Origin: Flaccisagitta enflata
Lineage: Eukaryota; Chaetognatha; Sagittoidea; Aphragmophora
NCBI GenBank assembly: GCA_965153355.1
Contig: OZ231127.1
Location: forward strand, 84,134,001-84,198,000
Length of the DNA: 64,000 nucleotides
Direction: 5' to 3'
Shown here piece by piece: positions 1 through 11,661 of the stretch. Position 1 is the first letter of the stretch, and each line of letters opens with the position of its first letter. The notes under the pieces are model-generated. The model did not search any database, was not told the origin of the DNA, and saw only the letters and a list, made by a program, of their open reading frames with translations. The translations under genes and the position numbers were made by a program.

Positions 1-540
1 ACAAAAATGACAAAAATGACAAAAAACAAAAATTACTAAAATAACAAAAATAACAAGAATGACTAAAATGACTAAAATGACAGAAATGACAAAAATGAAA
101 AAAATGACAAGAATGATTAAAATGACTAAAATGACTAAAATGACTCTGACTCTGACTCTGACTCTATGACTAAAATGACTAAAATGACAAAAATGACAAA
201 AATGATAAAAATGACAAAAATGACTTAAATGACTAAAATGACTAAAATGACTAGAATGACAAAAATGACAAAAATGACAAAAATGATAAGAATGACTGAG
301 ATAACTAAAATGACAAAAATAACAAAAATGACAAAGATGACTAAAATGACTAAAATAACTAAAATGACAAAAATAACAAAAATAACAAAAATGAATAAAA
401 TGACTAAAATGACTAAAATGATAAAAATGACAAAAATGACAAAAACGACTAAAATGACAAAAATGACTGAAATGACAAAAATGGTTTAGAATAACTTAGA
501 ATGACCTTAAATGACTTTACATAACATAAATAACAAAATT
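1..540. repeat. AAAATGAC-type degenerate minisatellite, copy 1
   Basis: Degenerate tandem array built on AAAATGACT / AAAATGACA, with an internal CTGACT run near 142-168. Open frames across it (Met-Thr-Lys repeats) are by-products of the repeat. Bases 1-602 recur almost unchanged at about 10960-11561. Confidence 0.9.
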
Positions 541-602
541 GACTTAAATGATAAATTTTTTTCCATATCCTTTACCTTATTTCTTGCATCATCGTCATCA
601 TG

Positions 603-1104
603 AAGATATATCCTTATCTTTATTTTAAAAAATGTATGTATATCCTATTGATAACATAATTTCTCTTCATTATGATAAAACTGTATAGAAGTTAACATAC
701 AATGGCGAATGCCACTGGTTTACACAAACTCGCGATGCTAGAATCGATCATGATCCCTGTTTTGACTCACCGCGATCGGCGCTTGCCATCAGCAGAAATG
801 GATCGCTGAGTTGCAATGAAATTTCCATGTGGATTTACGCAAAGGCTGGCCAAAACTGTACCATAAAACTATATATCTGGGTTCCTTATTCAATACCCCA
901 CACAGTGATGTAAAAATTTCCGTGGCAAAAGGCGGCAATGAAATTTTTTTTCTCTCCCATAGGGATGTACACAATTTCTGCACATTGAGACCATATCATC
1001 CATGCTAGATGCGCTCATAGCAAGTTGAAGATTGACGATGACATCAAGGTCACTTGTATTGACATTGTTCAATAGTTGTATTCAATGAGAAAAATACTGC
1101 CTTT
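603..1104. other. unassigned sequence
   Basis: Non-repetitive sequence between the minisatellite and a MITE remnant. No exon with convincing splice sites and no inverted ends were found. Confidence 0.5.
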
Positions 1105-1130
1105 TTTTCGCTAAATAAGAATCACTCGAG

Positions 1131-1349
1131 ACAGTGTGCAGCGTGAACACATTCAAGAATTTCAACCGTCCCGCGAGGGAGTGAGCGTAGTGAGTGAGCG
1201 AGCCCGTGAACGGAGCGAGCGAGCGAAGCAAGTGTGGCAAAGCAGAGCTACGGAGCGAGTGAGCGGAGTGAGCGGTGTGAGCGAACGAACGTAGCGAGCG
1301 ACCGAGTGGCCCTTTCAAAACGCGATCGTCTATGACAAGAAACGCCCCC
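1131..1349 (-). mobile_element. TTA-MITE, truncated copy
   Basis: Shares the GAGTGAGCGAGCCCGTGAAC interior and the AAGAAACGCCCCC end with the copies at 53518, 56305 and 58163. The opposite terminus is missing. The interior is dense in GAGCGA and CTCGCT motifs. The open frame through it (Arg/Ser/His-rich) is not a gene. Confidence 0.7.
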
Positions 1350-1413
1350 AAAGTCATACACAGTACATATGGATCCGAGCTTGAGAATCGAATCTGGACT
1401 GAGTATTGAATGA

Positions 1414-1999
1414 CTAGAGGGGTTTTCGCATTGGAAAAATTATCGAGATATTACATAGGCAATACACTTTTTTTTTTTTATAAGAACGTCATTTTTTGAG
1501 CAAGCCTTCAATGTTCTTAAATTTTGAGCAGCTTTAAGGCTTGAACGTTCTTAAATTGTTCTTAATTTAAATACACTTTTTAACCTTCAATTAAGAACGT
1601 TCTTAATTAATTTTCAGTTTCTCATTAAGGCGAAAATGAAAGAAAATGTCAATGAAACAATAAACTAGCAGATTTTAACGTTTTGAATGAATTAAAATCA
1701 ATGAAAGTAGAAAAATATGCTATATAAAGAGAAACATGATTTGCTGAACAGAAGAGATACAGAGTCTGTTCATTTACAAAGAACTATTGGTTAAAAAAAG
1801 CCCAGGAAAAAAAATTTTTAGGATTTTAAGCCTAATGTTCTTAAATTTTTGAAGAAATGAAGCCTTCCAATGTTCTTAGCATGTTCTTAAATTTTTGACG
1901 ATTTGAAGCCTAACGTTCTTATAAACTTGGTTCTTATAAAAAAAAATAAGTGTACCCAGATAATATCTAGATAATAAGCCCAATGCGAAAACCCCCTAG
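1414..1999. mobile_element. TIR element with GGGGTTTTCGCATTGG ends
   Basis: Left end CTAGAGGGGTTTTCGCATTG and right end AATGCGAAAACCCCCTAG form inverted repeats of about 19 bp. Another TIR element (1463-1954) is nested inside. No coding sequence, so it is probably a MITE. Confidence 0.7.
1463..1954. mobile_element. TACACTT element, GTTCTTA type
   Basis: Inverted ends TACACTT(T)n ATAAGAAC and GTTCTTATA(A)n TAAGTGTA, bounded by TA. The interior repeats GTTCTTA (AATGTTCTTAAAT, ACGTTCTTAAATTG) in both orientations, like binding sites for a transposase. The element at 13709-15460 has the same ends but GTGCTTA motifs. Confidence 0.75.
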
Positions 2000-2174
2000 G
2001 TGTTCATAACTAATATAGTATGATCTGTGAAACATGAAGTAAAAACATTTCTGCTTTTTTTTTAATCATTGTTTCTTAAGCATTTATTTTTTTTTCATTG
2101 GACCGGTTTCTGTTCACTTATATTTTTCTACTACTCAGTCTCTCAGCACAATGAGAAAAAAAATCGATGTTTTT

Positions 2175-2357
2175 AGTCGCGTGCTACGCGACTCTACACC
2201 CGCTTTGTCGGTCCGTTGGTCTGTCCGTTGGTCCGTCACCTTTACTTTTTGAGTTTTGCGGTTTTGGCCTCACTGCTCCTGCTCAAATGATCTGGTGACC
2301 TCAATTATGGCCCCTGCCCACCAACACGCAACTGGGGTAGCCGTGTATCCGGCCTTG
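2175..2357 (+). mobile_element. CHE, GTCGCG type
   Basis: Begins with a hairpin (AGTCGCGT, loop GCT, ACGCGACT) after a T run and ends GCCGTGTATCCGGCCTTG before another T run. The far partner site reads ACGCAACTGG, one transition from the expected GCGACT and consistent with CpG decay. Confidence 0.8.
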
Positions 2358-2487
2358 TTTTTCTGCTTCTTTCTCACAACCTTGTTTTTTTTTCGCTCGT
2401 CAGAACATTTGTTTTTGAGAATTTCAAATACCAGTCGAGAGTTAACAAACAACCGACTCAAGAACTGAGTGAGGAATAACTGGTCAG

Positions 2488-2982
2488 TAGGGGTGTATAT
2501 TATTGAGTCGTCTTTGATTTTTTTCTCCCCCTGCCTTTGATTTTCTTCACCAAGAAGTGTCGCATCGAGTTTCTATATCTATGATTTTCAACCCCATATA
2601 GCAATAAATCAATGTTGTAAAGGTTTGAATAGTGTTAAATTGTGTTGTACTAATTGTGTTTTATGATTTGGTACTGTAAAAAGTTATATTTTCCCCAAAT
2701 TTCCTTTTTAGTTGCGGACACGCAACTCTATAAGAGGCTTTGTCCGTCCGTTGGTTGGTCGGTCGGTTGGTCGGTTGGTCGGTCGGTTGGTTGGTCCGTA
2801 GAGGTGATCGAGTAAAAAAGTGGGAAAACACGCATTTCCGCCCCTGCCCACCCGTCCGCAACTGGTGGCCGTGTATCCGGCCTTGTTTTCTCTTTTTTCC
2901 CCTTTGATTTCCTCCCCCATCTTCAGACCCTTTGATTTCCCTCCCCCCCACCGAGGGGGGAGGAAATTCAATAATATACAGG
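2488..2982 (+). mobile_element. D element copy 1, with a CHE inserted
   Basis: Ends GGGTGTATATTATTGAGT and AATTCAATAATATACAGG are inverted repeats. The interior contains TTTGATTT plus C-rich boxes. A CHE at 2710-2885 splits it after AAATTTCC(T)n. Copies at 13158-13667 and 62930-63631 allow comparison. Confidence 0.7.
2710..2885 (+). mobile_element. CHE, GTTGCG type
   Basis: Hairpin AGTTGCGGACACGCAACT, then CTCTATAAGAGGCTTTGTCC, a GGTCGGTTGG repeat, CCCCTGCCCACCC, and the partner site GTCCGCAACT. The partner pairs 10/10 with AGTTGCGGAC of the hairpin. Ends GCCGTGTATCCGGCCTTG. Confidence 0.85.
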
Positions 2983-3143
2983 CCTGCATGGTCAGTGAAC
3001 CGTTTCTTTGCAAGCGATAAACAGAATGGAATAAGGTACCGACGGTTGGGCAAGGGGCAGGGGCATGGGATGCCTTAGAACAACTAATGAGGCACTTTAG
3101 ACATACATAGTACGGAGATATGGCCTTTACTTAGTGATTGGAA

Positions 3144-3330
<187 letters not shown>

Positions 3331-3340
3331 GATAGACGGA

Positions 3341-3956
3341 TACACGGCCATACTAGTTGCGGACGGGTATGAAGGGGCAGTGACGTAGGGGGCTGGGAAA
3401 CCTTAACGGACAGGTGTGCAGGGGCAGTGACATAGGGGGCCCGGAAACCTAGGTGGATGGGTATGCAGGGGCAATGACGAAGGGGGCTGGGAAACCTTAG
3501 CGGACGGGTGTGCAGGGGCAATGACGTAGGGGGCCGGGTAACCTTAGAGGACGGGTGTGCAGGGGCAGTGACATAGGGGCCCGGGAAACCTTAAAGGACA
3601 GGTGTGCAGGGGCAATGCCGTAGGGGGCTGAGAAACCTTAGTGGATGGGTGTGCAGGGGCAGTGACGTAGGGGCCAGGAAACCTTAGCGGCCAGGTGTGC
3701 AGGGGCAGTGACATAGGGGGCCGGGAAACCTTAGCGGACGGGCGTGCAGGGGCAATGACGTAGGGGGCCGGGAAACCTTACAGGACGGGTGTGCAGGGGC
3801 AATGACGTAGGGGGCCGGGAAATCTTAGCGGACGGGTGTGCAGGGGTAATGACGTAGGGGGCCTGGAATCCTAAGCGGACTGGTGTGCAGGGGCGGTGAC
3901 ATAGGGGGCCGGGAAACCTTAGAGGACGGGTGTGCAGGGGCAATGACGTAGGGGGC
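3341..3956 (+). repeat. 47-bp minisatellite grown from a CHE
   Basis: A CHE start (ATACACGGCCATACTAGTTG, GGACGGGT) runs into about 13 tandem copies of a 46-48 bp unit. Each unit contains GGACGGGTGTGCAGGGGCAA, TGACGTAGGGGGC and GGGAAACCTTAG. The unit is the guide plus GGGCAGGGGC region of a CHE, so the array arose by internal amplification. Confidence 0.85.
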
Positions 3957-4119
3957 CAGTCGAGTGCTTTGGCAGGAGCAGCAAAGTGGAAAACTCACTA
4001 AATCCGAAAAGTGACCGACGACCTATGGACATACCGATGCACTGTGGGCTGAAACGTGCTCCAGGTGGCTCATTGAGGATTATCATTACTTATTTTTAAT
4101 GTCATCATTCTTAAAGATA

Positions 4120-5668
4120 CTTAGGACGGCTTCCTTCCGACGGCAACATTTGTGTTTCAAAGGAGGTCAAAATGAAAAAAATGTACAAACAAAAATGCAA
4201 AAATAAGTGAATAAAAGTGATTGAGAGGGCTCAGGCATAATATTCAAAAGAAAAATTTGCATTGATTTAGTAAGAGGACCAAGTTTAGCCGATGTTAGCA
4301 AAAAAATTGTTCTGAAAAATTGTGCTTATTTTATTTTTGGTCACTGACAGGGGGCTGGTCGAAATTCTAAATTTGCATAGGAAATGAAAAAATGAAAAAA
4401 CCAAAAACATAGTTCTCTTCCTAAATCGATTACAGAGAGAACTATGTTTTTCAAAATGCAAAATTTCCCTGTGTTTGGCTTTCTTAGAATTTCGACCTCA
4501 GAAAATGAAAAAAAGTGTAAGCAGAAATTCACCAAAAAACATCATTTTGATGCTTATTTTCATGTTAATCGTATACTCCAAACTGCTTTTTAAGTCAGAA
4601 TACAATAAAAATATATGCACCAGATGTCTTTAAAGACAATTTGTCTAAAAAACCCATTTCAGCTTCATTATTGTCCTCATAATGATGCAAAAAGTATGGT
4701 GAAACGCTTCATTTTTCTTCATAAATTTTCTGTCTTAGGGAGTGAAAAACATTTGTTTGTATATTTTTGATATGTATTTAGGCTATTCATACCCAGTATC
4801 GACCCCTTTTATTGGATTTAATGCCTTAAGAGCTTTGAATACAAAGCAAATAGATTGCAAGAAAAAGAAGTAAAAAGCACAGCTAAGTCATCTTAAATTT
4901 AAAAAGTAAATTGTCTTTAGCTGATTTAATACATGCATTCTTTTTCTTTAAAGAAGGAATTTCTCCCTTATCAAATTATGAAAACTCATTTTTCCGCTCA
5001 TTCAGCTCATTTTGCTCACTTTATTTTCATTTAATATAAAATGAAAATGATTTAGCCTCAGTAAGACAGAAAAATTATGAAGAAAAATGAAGTGTTTCAC
5101 CCTACTTTTTGCATCATTATGAGGACAGTAATGAAGCTGGAATGGTTTTTTTAGACAAATTGTCTCCAAAGACACTTGGTGCATACATTTTTATTGTATT
5201 CTCACCTAAAGTGCAGCTTGAACTATGGGATTAACATGAAAATGATGTTTTTTGGTGAATTTCTGCTTACACTTTTTTTCATTTTCTGAGGTTGAAATTC
5301 TAAGAAAGCCAAACACAGGGAAATCTTGCATTTTGAAAAACATAGCTGTCTCTGTAATCGATTTGGGAAGAGAACTATGTTTTTTGTTTTTTCATTTTTT
5401 CATTTCCTATGCAAATTTAGAATTTCGACCAAACCCTTTTAGTGACCAAAAATGAAATAAGCACAATTTTTCAAAACAATTGTTTTGCTAACATTGTCTA
5501 AACTTGGTCCTTTTGCTAAATAAATGCAAATTTTTCTTTTGAATATCACGTCTGAGCCATCTTAATCACTTTTATTCACTTTTTTTTTTGCATTTTCATT
5601 AATACATTTTTTTCATTTTGACCTTCTTTGAAACACAAATGTTGCCTTTGGAGGGAAGCTGTCGTAAG
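4120..5668. mobile_element. foldback element, 1.5 kb
   Basis: Two arms of about 640 bp (4120-4760 and 5035-5668) are inverted copies with scattered mismatches, separated by about 275 bp. Ends CTTAGGACGGCTTCC and GGAAGCTGTCGTAAG are flanked by TA on both sides, suggesting a TA target duplication as in Tc1/mariner-type elements. Short open frames at 4341-4535 and 5252-5455 are mirror images within the arms. Confidence 0.85.
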
Positions 5669-5798
5669 TATTTGTATACTTCCAACTTCTTTTGACTTTT
5701 GATTTGAATTAGTGTATGAGATTAACATATTTATGTTTTATAAAATTTTTGATTCACAGTACTTAATCATGATTTAAAATCAAGCCCACAGTGCAGAA

Positions 5799-5801
<3 letters not shown>

Positions 5802-5868
<67 letters not shown>
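5802..5868. repeat. (GA)n microsatellite
   Basis: Pure AG run of about 54 bp followed by GACAGA units. Confidence 0.95.
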
Positions 5869-5945
5869 TTTATTTCCTCGTCTCGTATTCTTTTATCCAC
5901 CAGTTTGCTCTGTTTGTACAGCTGTCTGTCCACCTGTCTGTCCAC

Positions 5946-6331
5946 CTGACCATCTTTCTGTCCCGCTAACATCGTCGTCGTTTGCGTCATTTTGGTCGCC
6001 GTCGCCGTCGTCGACATTGTTCTATTTGGAGTCGCAGCCGATAGCAAACTTCCGCGACAGGTTAACATTTGTGGCTGAATGGACGCTTTGTTTGACACTC
6101 CTATGGTATGGTTGGATGCCCCGGCTGTCGCTAATAGTATAGCTGTAGACGAGGACGATGTTGCTGATGATGTTGTTGATGATGTTGTTGTCGATGTTGT
6201 TGATGTTGATGTTAAAATGTTTGTTATAGTTACGTTCATCGTTGAAGAAGTTGAGGATGATTGTGAAGTGAAGTCGTCCTTCAGATGCGGTAAATCGGAA
6301 GCGGAAGAAGTCGTCGAACTCATTGAAGATC
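5946..6331 (-). CDS. exon 2 of an Asn/Ser/Thr-rich gene of unknown function
   Basis: No family recognised. On the minus strand a pyrimidine-rich TTGTCTTTGTCTCAG precedes the exon at 6331. The previous exon ends in one leftover base (TCA G) and this exon starts GA TCT, so the junction codes Gly in frame. Residues are Ser/Thr-rich (SSMSSTTSSASDLPHLKDD, then TSTSTTSTTTSS), followed by a less biased stretch (GVSNKASIQPQMLTCRGS). The 3' boundary is uncertain: CAG|GTGGAC at 5946 is a possible donor, but the frame stays open into a CT repeat to 5763. The matching phase at two independent splice sites is the main support. The antisense frame at 6079-6408 is judged a shadow. Confidence 0.5.
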
Positions 6332-6684
6332 CTGAGACAAAGACAAAAGACAAGATCCTGAGACAAGGACAAGAGACGAGGACAAGAGACAAGATCCTGA
6401 GAGGCTGAGTCAAGTACAAGAGTCAAGATCCTGAGATAAGGACAAGAGACAAGGTCCTGAGACAAGGACAAGAGAAAAGATCCTGAGAGACTGAGACAAG
6501 GACAAGAGACAAGATCCTGAGACAAGGACAAGAGACAAGATCTTGAGACAAGGACAAGAGACAAGATCCTGAGACAAGGACAAGAGACAAGATCCTGAGA
6601 CAAGGACAAGAGACAAGATCCTGAGACAAGGACAAGAGACAAGATCCTGAGACAAGGACAAGAGACAAGATCCTGAGACAAGGG
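6332..6684 (-). repeat. 26-bp minisatellite of 3' splice-site-like units
   Basis: Tandem 26-bp unit (plus strand GATCCTGAGACAAGGACAAG then AGACAA), about 13 copies with some interruptions. On the minus strand each unit reads TTGTCTCTTGTCCTTGTCTC then AG|GATC: pyrimidine tract plus AG, the same as the acceptor of the exon at 6331. The Leu/Ser/Cys-rich open frames across it are repeat by-products. Confidence 0.85.
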
Positions 6685-6790
6685 GTGATGGAAAACAGTT
6701 GAATGACGCTGTCTCCATGAATCTGTCTGTGAACGTTTTTCCGGTTGACCGCTTTATTCTCATATTCGATCATAAAACGTTTGCGTGACC

Positions 6791-6845
6791 GACGGACCAA
6801 CCGACCGACCGACGGACATGACTGGTACTAGTTGTGCTTTGGCGC
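6791..6845 (-). mobile_element. degenerate CHE right end
   Basis: GACGGACCAACCGACCGACC followed by GTGCTTTGGCGCATCTAATA resembles the GACC repeats plus terminal hairpin of a CHE, but the stem no longer pairs fully and the left end is absent. Confidence 0.4.
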
Positions 6846-6872
6846 ATCTAATAAGCGGTGTTCTGTTATCGA

Positions 6873-6934
<62 letters not shown>

Positions 6935-7000
6935 TGTATGTGTGTGTGTGTGTGTGTTGGTCCGTGTGTCTGTGTATGTGTGTGTTGGTCCGTGTGTTTG
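6873..7000. repeat. (TG)n microsatellite
   Basis: About 85 bp of TG, then TG-rich variants. It lies in the intron between the two exons of the minus-strand gene. Confidence 0.95.
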
Positions 7001-7010
7001 TTTACTTTAC

Positions 7011-7590
7011 CTGATGTTCTTCTGCCGTTAAATTTTGACTTTGGTGAAACAACTGACAAAAGTCTGTTTAGTTTGAAGATGATGACATTATTCGACCCAC
7101 CACTTGAGTTACTGCCGCGATTGCTACTGCTTTGTCTGCTGTTGCTGCTGTAGTTGCTGCTGTGACTGGCGTGATTTCTTCCCTCCGCTCCCAGATTCTC
7201 ATCCCCGCTCATGTTAGTAACGCTCCCTTTGTTTCCATAAAGACTACAGTTACTCGCGCTGTTGCTGTTGCTGTTGCTGTTGCTGCGGCGAAAAATGGCG
7301 TTGCTACTTCTGCTGTTGCTGCGGCGAAAAATGGCGTTGCTACTTCTGCTGTTGCTGCGATTGAAAACACCGCAGCTGCTGTTGCTGTTGCTACGGGTTT
7401 TTTTGTCGTTGCTCTCGAGAATGCTGCCGTGATGCTGAATCGTGAAACGAGGATTGATTTCGTTATTCTCGTCGTTTCCGTTGCTGTCGTTATTTTCGTT
7501 GCTGCCGTTATTTTCGTTACTTCCGTTACTGCACGATCGGGTGATTGGTTGAAGCAAATCCATGCTTTTAATGGAAATTTCGTCCTCCGT
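7011..7590 (-). CDS. exon 1 (as seen) of an Asn/Ser-rich gene of unknown function
   Basis: No family recognised. A long pyrimidine tract ending TTTTTTTTCACAG precedes ACG GAG GAC at 7590, and the exon ends TCA G|GTAAAG at 7011, a good donor. The 193 codons start TEDEISIKSMDLLQPITRSC, pass through Asn/Gly/Ser-rich sequence (GSNENNGSNENNDSNGND), an 11-residue repeat RSNSRSSNAIF present twice, then Ser-rich sequence ending in a basic segment (KLNRLLSVVSPKSKFNGRRT). Upstream exons must lie to the right but were not found. The complementary strand is also open (Ala/Val-rich, 7132-7596). The minus strand is preferred because both splice sites fit and the phase continues into 6331. The protein is probably disordered. 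Confidence 0.6.
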
Positions 7591-7595
7591 CTGTG

Positions 7596-9352
7596 AAAAA
7601 AAAAAAATCAAAATAATCGAAAATGTTATTGGAAGAAAACCGCCAGGCCTGATTTCAGAGCGAGCCCGCGAGCCCGATGCGCTCTATTTCGCTTTCAGGC
7701 TTTCTTGTTTTGCTGGATGTAAGCCTGGGAGGCTCTCTCAAATTAGGCTAGATATCGTGCTGAGACTCCATAGTAAATTAAATAACCTTTATATTTAACA
7801 ATTTTCAAGTAAAAACGTATACTACCACTCCTTCCGTAACAATAATGCGCGATCATCTGACAAACCGCAGTTTGCGTCCCGCCGCCCGTTGAGGTCATGA
7901 CGAATTGACGATCTGATCCTCAGACCGTTTCAGAAAGATGTCCGGAAAAAGTTATCGTTGTGGTTATCGCATGAAACCCTAAAGTGAATTTTATATATAG
8001 TGCCTCTCCAACATGAAATCCACTTGCTATAGACTGAGAAGCGTCTATTTATTGCGGTAAAATGTTTTAAAGTGACGACAGTACTTACTTCAATTTACCA
8101 AATAGATCTTAATGATGACAAAAGCGTCGAGTATGTGATCAATAAGAAAAAAAAATTATATTTTTCGCTCATACCCGATCTTTTCTTTCGCTACTTCAAT
8201 ATGCAAATTAGGGTTTTATGATGTCCTTCTGCAGGCTCGCTTTTTTTTTTCCATCGGGCTCAGTCAAATTATACGAAGCAAGCTCGGACGGCTCGGTCAA
8301 AAAATAGCTAAAATCAGGCTAAAGCATTTTTTACCAAGGTTTAGAGCACGTCAAATATTTAGCTCGCTGATAAGTACCGTGCGGGTACCATCTTGCCTAA
8401 TCTGTTAATTGCAATCTCATTAAAAAAATTTCTTGCTCACTATTTTGAAACACATCTTCATCCTGGCATTTCGATCAGTAGAAGTACTGCAGTTCCAGAA
8501 CTATTTTTCAGAAGGATTAAATGAATCTATACCTCGACATCATACTCTGGTATCCCTCCGCGAGTCGGCGGGACTTCTCCCGCCATCGTAGAAGATGCTT
8601 AACTTCAACACAAAACAAGGATTGATAATTTATGTGTGAGAGACAGTGACAGAATTAAAACGCATCTGTATCGAACTTCAGAAAGAAAAAAAAATTGAGT
8701 TGAATGGGCACGGGATACGCTGTCGACAGAAAGAGAAATAGAAAGAAATACAAGAAAGAGAAAGATTGATAGACTATTTAGAGCATAAGTACGGAGACAA
8801 GCATTTAAAGCAATAACTCTTTTTTAAAAAAGCAATCTTTAGGAAAATCAGTGAGATTCTGAAACTTCTTAAAATTTCTGACCTAATGCGGCAAACGGCA
8901 TTGATCTAGCTCAAACCATTTAGAAATGAAAAGCAAAACAAAATAGCAAAAATATTGCATCAAGATTTCTATTGTTAGTAATAACATCATTTATCAAATA
9001 GATTGAAGGTTTTTTCTTCTAATTTTTTATCTCTATTGAAATACCAAAGGCCCATTACATTTTCTTGGCTCATTCCAACCCCACTGAATCATTTCTGATT
9101 GCAATTATGATCAAAAAGAGTATATAGTATTGACTAAAGAGTAATCCTTAACTGCTATCATGGAGGGGAGAGTCTTCATGCATTTTTAGATAAAATTCAT
9201 TTGAAAAAGTCTTAAAATCCAATCTCATTGATTTATTTAACCTTTTAGGTGCGGTACTGGATATTTAACATGTTCTAGGGGTTTTGTTTAGGTTTATCTA
9301 TGTTTGAAATAACCATCAACTATTTTGTCTCCATACTTTTGCTCTAGATAGG
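7596..9352. other. unassigned intergenic or intronic sequence
   Basis: No exon recognised. Two segments (7650-7760 and 8230-8340) share inverted-looking AGGCCTGATTT / AAATCAGGCT and GAGC-rich patches and may be the ends of a decayed element. 8840-8950 resembles one arm of the foldback at 58735-59170 (GAGATTCTGAAACTTCTTAA). Confidence 0.4.
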
Positions 9353-9403
9353 AAAGAACAAAAGAAAGAAAGAAAAAAGAAAGAAAGAAAAAAAGAAAAA
9401 AAA

Positions 9404-9489
<86 letters not shown>

Positions 9490-9518
9490 AAAAAAAGAAA
9501 AAAAGAAAAAAAGAAAAA

Positions 9519-9578
<60 letters not shown>

Positions 9579-9581
9579 AAC
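9353..9581. repeat. (GAAA)n microsatellite
   Basis: About 230 bp of GAAA with a few A-rich interruptions. Confidence 0.95.
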
Positions 9582-9881
9582 TGATGCCTATTTTCAGGCG
9601 GGAACATTTCTATCTTTAGATGGTTATCCAAATATCACTGTCCCTGCCTTTATTTTTTTTTCCTATCATGCTTGACCCCATTTTCTCAAGTCTTCTGTAC
9701 CAACCCTCACCTGTATAGACGTATGTGTTTTCTTTGTTTGTATTTTCAATTTCTGGGCGAAGGAAAACTCTTATTTCTTTCCTTTTTTTTTTCTTTTTTT
9801 CTTTTTTTTTTGGTTTGTTTTTTTTCCTGTTTTGTGTGTAATTGTTTAATCTTTTTCCTATTTCATTCTCTTAAATTTTCA

Positions 9882-10131
9882 TTTATTAAATAACTTGACG
9901 AAACTTTGAATTCCATCATTTTTGGGCGATGTTTCCCCTGCTACGCTCTTCAAGGGGCAGCACAAGTATCGAGTTGTGCGGAAAACGACGTCAATGAAGC
10001 TTGTCCACTTCCATTTCGTCTTTCTTTTATTTCTGCGGCTTTCTGCGCGCGTTTTCGCCGCCAATCTCTCGTCATTTTATTTTTGTGAACAATGGAAGCT
10101 CTTCCCCCTCGAATTGATTTCTTTCTGTTAA
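9882..10131. other. CpG-denser patch with open frames on both strands
   Basis: 9920-10090 has more CpG than its surroundings. It is open on plus (GDVSPATLFKGQHKYRVVRK) and on minus (AAKTRAESRRNKRKTKWKW). No convincing splice sites or family resemblance were seen. It could be an exon or a decayed island. Confidence 0.2.
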
Positions 10132-10226
10132 TACTACCTGCAAATGTGGAGAGAAAAAAATATTTGCGATTTTAATTTTAGGTAAACTCAAGGTTGCATC
10201 GAGCATAAACGTGTTCATGGCTTTTA

Positions 10227-10293
10227 GGGCGTGTTTCTGGTGACGACCAAAAACGCGTTCCCTCCCGTGAAACGCGATAACAGCGCACTATGA
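10227..10293 (+). mobile_element. TTA-MITE, left end only
   Basis: TTA|GGGCGTGTTTCTGGTGACGA, then CAAAAACGCGTT and GAAACGCGATAACAG, matching the family terminus. Homology stops near 10293. Confidence 0.65.
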
Positions 10294-10589
10294 ATGCTGA
10301 GCGACTTAAGGAATGCAAATGTCTTCTGTTGGCAAAAAAAACCAATCATATTTCTTTCAAGTGTTCATAGATGTCGACCGTGATTGTTTCTGCAGGAACT
10401 TGCAATGATTTATAAAAGAGCATCCAAAAATTAGCCCCCTCCTCATCTTCCTTACTCCGCCTTACAACTCTTCAGCTTCTCTTCTTCTCTTGATGATTGA
10501 GAACTAATTTCATTGTGAACCGCACTCTGTAATTCACTTTAACTTGGCTCTTTTGAATTTTTTTTCTATTCATAAAATTTTTTTGCATG

Positions 10590-11561
10590 CAAAACTTAAA
10601 AAGATTAAAAAACTTCAAATGAATGATATAGAATGTCTAAAAATGCCAAATATGACAAAATTGACTAAAATTACAAAAATAACTTAAAATGCCTTAAAAT
10701 GACTAGAAAGAAATCAAAATGACGTAGAATGACTTAGAACGACTTAAAACAACAAAAATAACTGAAATGACAAAAATGACAATAATAACTGAAATGACAA
10801 AAATGATTAAAATGACAAGAAATACTAAAATTGCAAAAAATGACTAAAATGACTCAAATAACAAAAATGAAAGAAATAACAAAAATAACAAAAATAACAA
10901 AAATAATAAAAATGACTAAAATAACAAAAATGACTATAATGACTAAAAAAACAAAAATGACAAAAATGACAAAAATGACAAAAAACAAAAATTACTAAAA
11001 TAACAAAAATAACAAGAATGACTAAAATGACTAAAATGACAGAAATGACAAAAATGAAAAAAATGACAAGAATGATTAAAATGACTAAAATGACTAAAAT
11101 GACTCTGACTCTGACTCTGACTCTATGACTAAAATGACTAAAATGACAAAAATGACAAAAATGATAAAAATGACAAAAATGACTTAAATGACTAAAATGA
11201 CTAAAATGACTAGAATGACAAAAATGACAAAAATGACAAAAATGATAAGAATGACTGAGATAACTAAAATGACAAAAATAACAAAAATGACAAAGATGAC
11301 TAAAATGACTAAAATAACTAAAATGACAAAAATAACAAAAATAACAAAAATAACAAAAATGACTAAAATGACTAAAATGATAAAAATGACAAAAATGACA
11401 AAAACAACTGAAATAACAAAAATGACTGAAATGACAAAAATGGTTTAGAATAACTTAGAATGACCTTAAATGACTTTACATAACATAAATAACAAAATTG
11501 ACTTAAATGATAAATTTTTTTCCATATCCTTTACCTTATTTCTTGCATCATCGTCATCATT
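10590..11561. repeat. AAAATGAC-type minisatellite, copy 2
   Basis: Degenerate 9-10 bp array. From about 10960 it repeats window bases 1-602 with very few differences (one near 11350: ATAACA in place of ATGAAT). The match stops 12 bases before the N gap. Confidence 0.9.
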
Positions 11562-11573
11562 GAGATCGTTTAG

Positions 11574-11629
11574 NNNNNNNNNNNNNNNNNNNNNNNNNNN
11601 NNNNNNNNNNNNNNNNNNNNNNNNNNNNN
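11574..11629. other. assembly gap (56 N)
   Basis: Run of N. The left flank is the duplicated minisatellite tail and the right flank is a GA microsatellite, so both contig ends are repeats. Confidence 1.

Positions 11630-11661
<32 letters not shown>

Noticed and set aside
3357-3956. Regularly spaced repeats resembling a CRISPR array
   Set aside because: 47-bp head-to-tail units without unique spacers, in a eukaryotic context.
4341-5455. Two near-identical 64-67 residue frames in opposite orientation
   Set aside because: They are the same segment in the two arms of a foldback.
7132-7596. Ala/Val-rich plus-strand frame opposite the Asn/Ser-rich exon
   Set aside because: The minus frame has an acceptor, a donor and a matching phase; the plus frame is its complement shadow.
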